Shown piece by piece: positions 60,455-64,000 of a stretch of DNA of 64,000 nt. This DNA comes from G965267425 sp965267425 (GTDB lineage: Bacteria > Bacteroidota > Bacteroidia > Flavobacteriales_E > Vicingaceae), in assembly GCA_965267425.1 (NCBI GenBank), contig OZ253959.1, forward strand, positions 2,294,001 through 2,358,000, given 5' to 3'. The notes below the pieces were generated by a model. The model saw nothing but the letters and a program-made list of their open reading frames with translations, had not been told where the DNA came from and ran no database searches. The first letter of the stretch is position 1. Every line of letters starts with the position of its first letter. The translations under genes and the position numbers were made by a program.

Positions 60455-61723
60455 TTAGAAATTGGGGAACTTAAGAATAAACTGCTCTTGTTTTGTTTGG
60501 AGAACACCTATCAAATTACCCGGTTGATTTGGGCTTATGGCAATGTCTCTTTGTTTGCCTGCGAAAAATCCTTCTTCTACTTGAATCAATTGTCCCGAGA
60601 ACGTGTAAATACTGAGATGGAATGTTGAGTTAATTTCGTCCTTACTATTGATGTGTAAAATTCCTGAAGAGCAATATGTACTTATTTCATTTGATTCTGG
60701 AAGATTGACACTAGTTGGTAAATCATAAACCTTTACATAATGTACAATGGTGTCTTTGCAATTGTCATTTCCAGCAACCAATGTTACAGCATATAGTCCG
60801 GTATCTAGATAAGTATGCATAACATGTTCCCCAAATTCAAAATTTGTTCCGTCATCGAAGTCCCAGGATGCCCAATTGTTATTAATGGACTTATCCCAAA
60901 CTTCTAATACCGGATTTGCGGAAATCAGCAACGAATCATGCATCATTTCAAATTCTGCGAGTGTTCTTATTTGATCAGAAATTTCAAAATTGACAAATGA
61001 AAATTGTTTTGCGTCTAACTCAGTAATCAGCTGATAATTTCCAGTGGTAAGGTTGTTTAACGTAAAATGATCTGTTGTTGCATTGACTACTTGCAAAGTA
61101 TCCATCAAAGCATTTACAATAAAACATGTGTAATTTGAATCTCCGTTTCGAGAAATGGTGACTTCGGCCAAAGAATCTATGCAATTGGGTTGAATAATAC
61201 TATCAAATTGGGATGGAAGATGAACATTGAACCGAAATTTGACCAGGCCATTATTTAGACTAGCCATATTGGAAATAGAAAATTGATAATTTGAATTGTT
61301 GGTTACTGCTACCACTTGATTATGCAAAGAATCATACAACGAAAATCTTACTGCGGAATCAAACGGATAGATTGTTTTGAACTGCAATGTATATGAGCCA
61401 GTGTCTGGAATTTTTACATACAAGGCTTCCTCCCATTCACCTTCCAAAGATGTCTGGGAATTGATCGATAAATGACCACCCGGAATAGAAGTATAAATTG
61501 ATGGGACATTTGGATTCAAGCTAAACAACTTCCAACTGTCATATAAAGCGTCAAAACCACTGGTTGCGCCAGGGACAAAAGCAATAATTGTTTCATCGGA
61601 ATATCCCTTTCCTTCTACTTTGCATTTCATGCTGCCAGAATAAGTTTGAGCAACTAAATCCATACTTGTTAATAGCATAGCTAAACAAAACAGCAAACAG
61701 AATGTCGTATACCGATTATCCAA
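60455..61723 (-). CDS. PKD-domain surface protein, probable T9SS cargo
   Basis: 422 aa. The frame starts with TTG at 61723 (an in-frame stop lies just upstream), and the resulting signal peptide MDNRYTTFCLLFCLAMLLTS..LVAQ is normal; the first internal ATG would remove most of it. The N-terminal part (GYSDETIIAFVPGATSGFDALYDSWKLFSLNPNVPSIYT) is a pattern common in Bacteroidota secreted proteins. A PKD-like domain near 280-345 has SWDFDDGTNFEFGEHVMHTYLDTGLYAVTL. The last 75 residues (LHINSKDEINSTFHLSIYTFSGQLI...) resemble a T9SS type A sorting domain without the YPNP opening. It probably acts as an adhesin or surface component; its ligand is unknown. A terminator follows. Confidence 0.75.
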   Translation of the reverse strand: MDNRYTTFCLLFCLAMLLTSMDLVAQTYSGSMKCKVEGKGYSDETIIAFVPGATSGFDALYDSWKLFSLNPNVPSIYTSIPGGHLSINSQTSLEGEWEEALYVKIPDTGSYTLQFKTIYPFDSAVRFSLYDSLHNQVVAVTNNSNYQFSISNMASLNNGLVKFRFNVHLPSQFDSIIQPNCIDSLAEVTISRNGDSNYTCFIVNALMDTLQVVNATTDHFTLNNLTTGNYQLITELDAKQFSFVNFEISDQIRTLAEFEMMHDSLLISANPVLEVWDKSINNNWASWDFDDGTNFEFGEHVMHTYLDTGLYAVTLVAGNDNCKDTIVHYVKVYDLPTSVNLPESNEISTYCSSGILHINSKDEINSTFHLSIYTFSGQLIQVEEGFFAGKQRDIAISPNQPGNLIGVLQTKQEQFILKFPNF

Positions 61724-61831
61724 TGTCCATCATTGATTGGTTACCTTCAAGGTATTACATCAACAAGACAATTGAAATAACGATTATGCCTAATTTGTTG
61801 GGGTAGATTTACTACTTGCCAAATAAGTAAT

Positions 61832-62197
61832 TTACCTAGAATCCAACAATTGAATCAACGTAAGTTTCAATTCTTCGATACTTGAATTGACCGGTAACAT
61901 GTCATGGGCTCCTTCGTTTTGAACTTCTTTGATAAAGTCATTTTTCGAATAATTTCCAAGCAACAGAATTTTACAATTCGGCATTTCTTTTTTGATTTTA
62001 CGTATAAGTTGCCTGAAGCTCTGAATGCGTTGACTGACAACCAAAACAATTAAATCCGCCTCAATTGAAACGAGATTGTTTTCACACTTAACTTGAAAAG
62101 AATAATGCTCGTCTGAAAGGAGCTCTATTTTCTTTTTAACTGAATTGACAATGACATCGTCCTTGCCTAATAGCAATAAATTGTATTCCCGGAACAT
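61832..62197 (-). CDS. Degenerate response-regulator receiver domain
   Basis: 121 aa, only a receiver-like Rossmann fold. The alpha-beta pattern matches the NarL-type receiver next door: ADLIVLVVSQ aligns with VDLILMDIKMP, but Val53 stands where the phosphorylated Asp should be. The conserved Lys near the end is replaced too (MLPVNSS for xLLKx). The first-strand acid pair is retained as Asp13-Asp14. It therefore cannot be phosphorylated in the usual way and may be a protein-interaction or titrating pseudo-receiver. It lies 83 nt downstream of the NarL regulator on the same strand, so it may be in the same operon. Confidence 0.75.
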   Translation of the reverse strand: MFREYNLLLLGKDDVIVNSVKKKIELLSDEHYSFQVKCENNLVSIEADLIVLVVSQRIQSFRQLIRKIKKEMPNCKILLLGNYSKNDFIKEVQNEGAHDMLPVNSSIEELKLTLIQLLDSR

Positions 62198-62280
62198 GTA
62201 GAAAATTTAACAGGCGGTCTACGTTAAATCTCGTTCGAATGGAATATTTCGAACTCTTTCAAAGATAAGCAATGTTTGCT

Positions 62281-62937
62281 TTAATCAATGTCGAATAAAT
62301 TATGAGATAAGGCAAATTTTGCCAGTCCAACGGAATTTTTAGCCCCAATTTTTTGCAATAGGTTTCGTCTATGAGCGTCTACCGTACGGATACTGATAAA
62401 TAATTTGTCTGCAATTTCCTGGTTTGATTTTTCCTTTACGATGAGTTGCAAAACGTCTTTTTCCCTTTTGGTAAGGTAAATACTAGGATTTTCTTTGAGC
62501 TTTTGTTCTGGAGTTTTTGTTAGCTCTTCCATAATGATACGGGTAACATGCTCACCATAGTATTTGTTGCCCTCCAGCACAGAGTCCATTGCTCCTATTA
62601 AGATTTCAACTCCGGCATTTTTTAGGATATAACCCGATGCGCCCGCCTTGAGCATGTTTCGAATATGTTGTTCTTCTTCATGCATTGTAATGGCCAGAAT
62701 CTTGGCATCCGGTTTGTTTTCAATGATTTTTTTAGAACATTCAATCCCATCCATCACAGGCATTTTGATGTCCATCAGAATCAAATCCACCTCATTGCTT
62801 TCCAAAAACTCCAGCGCAGAAATTCCATTGGCAGATTCACCAGCTATCTCGTACTTGTCTGTTTGCTCAATTATGGCGCGAATACCATCCCTGAACATTT
62901 TGTGATCTTCAACGAGCAATATCTTCTTCTTCTCCAT
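62281..62937 (-). CDS. NarL/LuxR-family response regulator
   Basis: 218 aa. The receiver domain has the acidic pocket VEDHK (residues 9-13) and the phosphorylated Asp56 in DLILMDIKMP. The LuxR-type helix-turn-helix is at about 154-200, LTKREKDVLQLIVKEKSNQEIADKLFISIRTVDAHRRNLLQKIG. Its ATG overlaps the histidine kinase stop by one base (TAATG), so the two are a coupled two-component pair. It probably controls a small set of genes, which cannot be named from the sequence. Confidence 0.95.
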   Translation of the reverse strand: MEKKKILLVEDHKMFRDGIRAIIEQTDKYEIAGESANGISALEFLESNEVDLILMDIKMPVMDGIECSKKIIENKPDAKILAITMHEEEQHIRNMLKAGASGYILKNAGVEILIGAMDSVLEGNKYYGEHVTRIIMEELTKTPEQKLKENPSIYLTKREKDVLQLIVKEKSNQEIADKLFISIRTVDAHRRNLLQKIGAKNSVGLAKFALSHNLFDID

Positions 62938-64000
62938 TACAACAATATTTCTACCGTAATTACTGTTCCCTTTTTAGAACTGTCAAAATTGAGTTTCCCA
63001 TCCAATGCCGCCACCCTGTTTTGTATGTTTTTAACTCCCAGTCCATCATGAGCCTGAGAAGGATCATATCCTTTGCCGTCATCTTCTATCATCAAAATCA
63101 CCGAATTTTCATGTTCAATCAATTGAATTACACCATTTTTAGCATCAGCATGTTTCAAGATGTTTTGCATGCATTCCTGTGTAATCCGAAAGAGATTCAT
63201 TTCTACATCTTCATCAAATCTGCTGGTAAGCGTGTCTTCATAAAAATTAAAATGGGTTTTCCCTTTGGTATTGATGGAATTCACTAAATGTTGAATCGAA
63301 GACTGCAAACCAAAATCTTCGAGCGAAGCAGGCATCAAATCATGTGATATGGTTCTGGTTTCATCAATTGCACGATTGATGAGATTCAATGCATCTTCAA
63401 TCTTCTTTTTAGTAGATTCACTTTCTCCATTCATGGATGCCTTAAGCGAATCCAACTCAAGACTGGCTACCGTGAGCATCTGCCCCAAACCATCGTGTAA
63501 CTCGGCAGCAATTCGTTTACGTTCAGCATCTTTTCCACGAATAACCGCACTGATTTGTGTGCGCATTACCGCTTTAATCAGTTTGTCTTCAGCAGTTTTT
63601 TTGTCATGAACATTGGATACTGTGCCGATGATTCGAACCAAAGCATCTTCTTTATTACGTAAAAGTTTAGCTCGAATATGTAACCAAATGTATTTTTCGT
63701 CTTTGTTCTTTGCCCTAAATTCAATATCAAATAACTTGCTTTCAACCAGTGCTTTTTTGAACTCTTTGCGAATTACACTTTTGTCTTTGTAATGAATCTT
63801 TTGACTCCACCACAGCCAATTCGCACCAGCCTCCTGAGCAGAATAACCAAAGACATTGGTGCACGCTCCGTTCCAAGAAATCGTTCCATCCTCGACCAAA
63901 TAATCGAACGACGCTTCTTGTAATGCATCGATTAATGACCGATTAAATTCACTAACCTCTTCCTTCTCCTTTAAGGCTTGTTGAATAATGGAATCCGAAA
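62937..64000 (-). CDS. PAS-domain sensor histidine kinase (NarX-type), 5' end outside the window
   Basis: The open frame runs beyond 64,000, so the N-terminus is missing. A PAS/PAC domain begins near 63,930 with SFDYLVEDGTISWNGACTNVFGYSAQEAG and ends with the PAC part FRAKNKDEKYIWLHIRAKLLRNKEDALVRIIGTVSNVHDKK. The HisKA_3 dimerization helix RKRIAAELHDGLGQMLTVASLEL has the phospho-acceptor His. The ATPase domain has NLFRITQECMQNILKHADAK and MIEDDGKGYDPSQAHDGLGVKNI. It phosphorylates the coupled NarL-type regulator; the signal is sensed by the PAS domain or by the missing N-terminus. A TTG at 63899 is not the true start. Confidence 0.93.
   Translation of the reverse strand, partial: SDSIIQQALKEKEEVSEFNRSLIDALQEASFDYLVEDGTISWNGACTNVFGYSAQEAGANWLWWSQKIHYKDKSVIRKEFKKALVESKLFDIEFRAKNKDEKYIWLHIRAKLLRNKEDALVRIIGTVSNVHDKKTAEDKLIKAVMRTQISAVIRGKDAERKRIAAELHDGLGQMLTVASLELDSLKASMNGESESTKKKIEDALNLINRAIDETRTISHDLMPASLEDFGLQSSIQHLVNSINTKGKTHFNFYEDTLTSRFDEDVEMNLFRITQECMQNILKHADAKNGVIQLIEHENSVILMIEDDGKGYDPSQAHDGLGVKNIQNRVAALDGKLNFDSSKKGTVITVEILL

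Noticed and set aside
1..64000. CRISPR arrays, insertion sequences, prophage or restriction-modification genes
   Set aside because: No regularly spaced repeats, transposase, integrase, capsid or Cas motifs were seen. The short tRNA-tail copy is the only possible trace of integration.

Overview
The window reads as a chromosomal segment of a Bacteroidota bacterium, most likely a free-living, probably aquatic, member of the Flavobacteriales or a neighbouring lineage (inference). Supporting signs are: type IX secretion (T9SS) C-terminal sorting domains on surface proteins; a TonB-dependent receptor with an N-terminal carboxypeptidase-regulatory-like domain; BT_3928-type DoxX, DUF1599, DUF4199 and DUF4159 proteins; a Rho factor with a long charged insertion; the folP-cdaA order; the near absence of Shine-Dalgarno sequences; and several promoter elements of the Bacteroidota type (TTTG about 20 nt upstream of TAnnTTTG). 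No phage, insertion sequence, CRISPR array, rRNA or plasmid module was seen. No gene-free stretch exceeds 300 bases; the longest (23,688-23,975) holds hairpins, a tRNA-tail fragment and tRNA-Arg(ACG).

Layout. 1-5.5 kb: the end of a TolC-like efflux gene, an SDR oxidoreductase divergent from a LysR regulator, then a GT22-like mannosyltransferase, a WG-repeat protein and an O-methyltransferase on one strand. 5.5-10.6 kb: a GNAT acetyltransferase, an SRAP/HMCES DNA-protein-crosslink enzyme, and a metal-acquisition unit (TonB receptor plus periplasmic thioredoxin-like protein, divergent from a DtxR-family repressor, with an 18-bp palindrome inside the receptor promoter). 10.6-24 kb: accessory region with an orphan RHS-tip-like exported protein, a sterol-desaturase-family hydroxylase, an ECF sigma factor with a cysteine-containing C-terminal extension beside an exported SRPBCC protein, a B12/radical SAM enzyme, lipoproteins and small membrane proteins, a T9SS-secreted glycosidase-like protein, a Crp/Fnr regulator with an FNR-like box before a DUF2834 gene, and tRNA-Arg.

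24-39.5 kb (minus strand) is a nearly continuous gene train: BT_3928 DoxX/thioredoxin fusion, an orphan DppB-type permease, tpiA, prmA, a 1491-aa exported beta-rich protein, plsY, a 2015-aa TPR/PD40/coiled-coil/double-SPOR-like envelope protein, and clpS. 39.6-52.7 kb is largely housekeeping: DinB, an AsmA-like protein, DUF1599, folP, cdaA (c-di-AMP synthesis), a TPR lipoprotein with def, ruvX and ribBA on facing promoters, an EEP-family phosphohydrolase, an MBL hydrolase, an Mpl-like Mur ligase, DUF4199 and rho. 52.7-64 kb: a second orphan RHS-tip-like protein, a HEWGTFT-type T9SS protein, rsmE, DUF4159, a THUMP-like methyltransferase, a DUF6265 lipoprotein, ettA, a PKD-domain surface protein, a degenerate receiver, a NarL-type regulator and the end of its PAS histidine kinase.

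The most unusual items are the two short exported proteins that share a gapless 29-residue RHS-core-like signature at the N-terminus and have unrelated C-termini, the giant SPOR-terminated PorE-like protein with internal repeats, and two regulator-operator pairs readable directly from the DNA.
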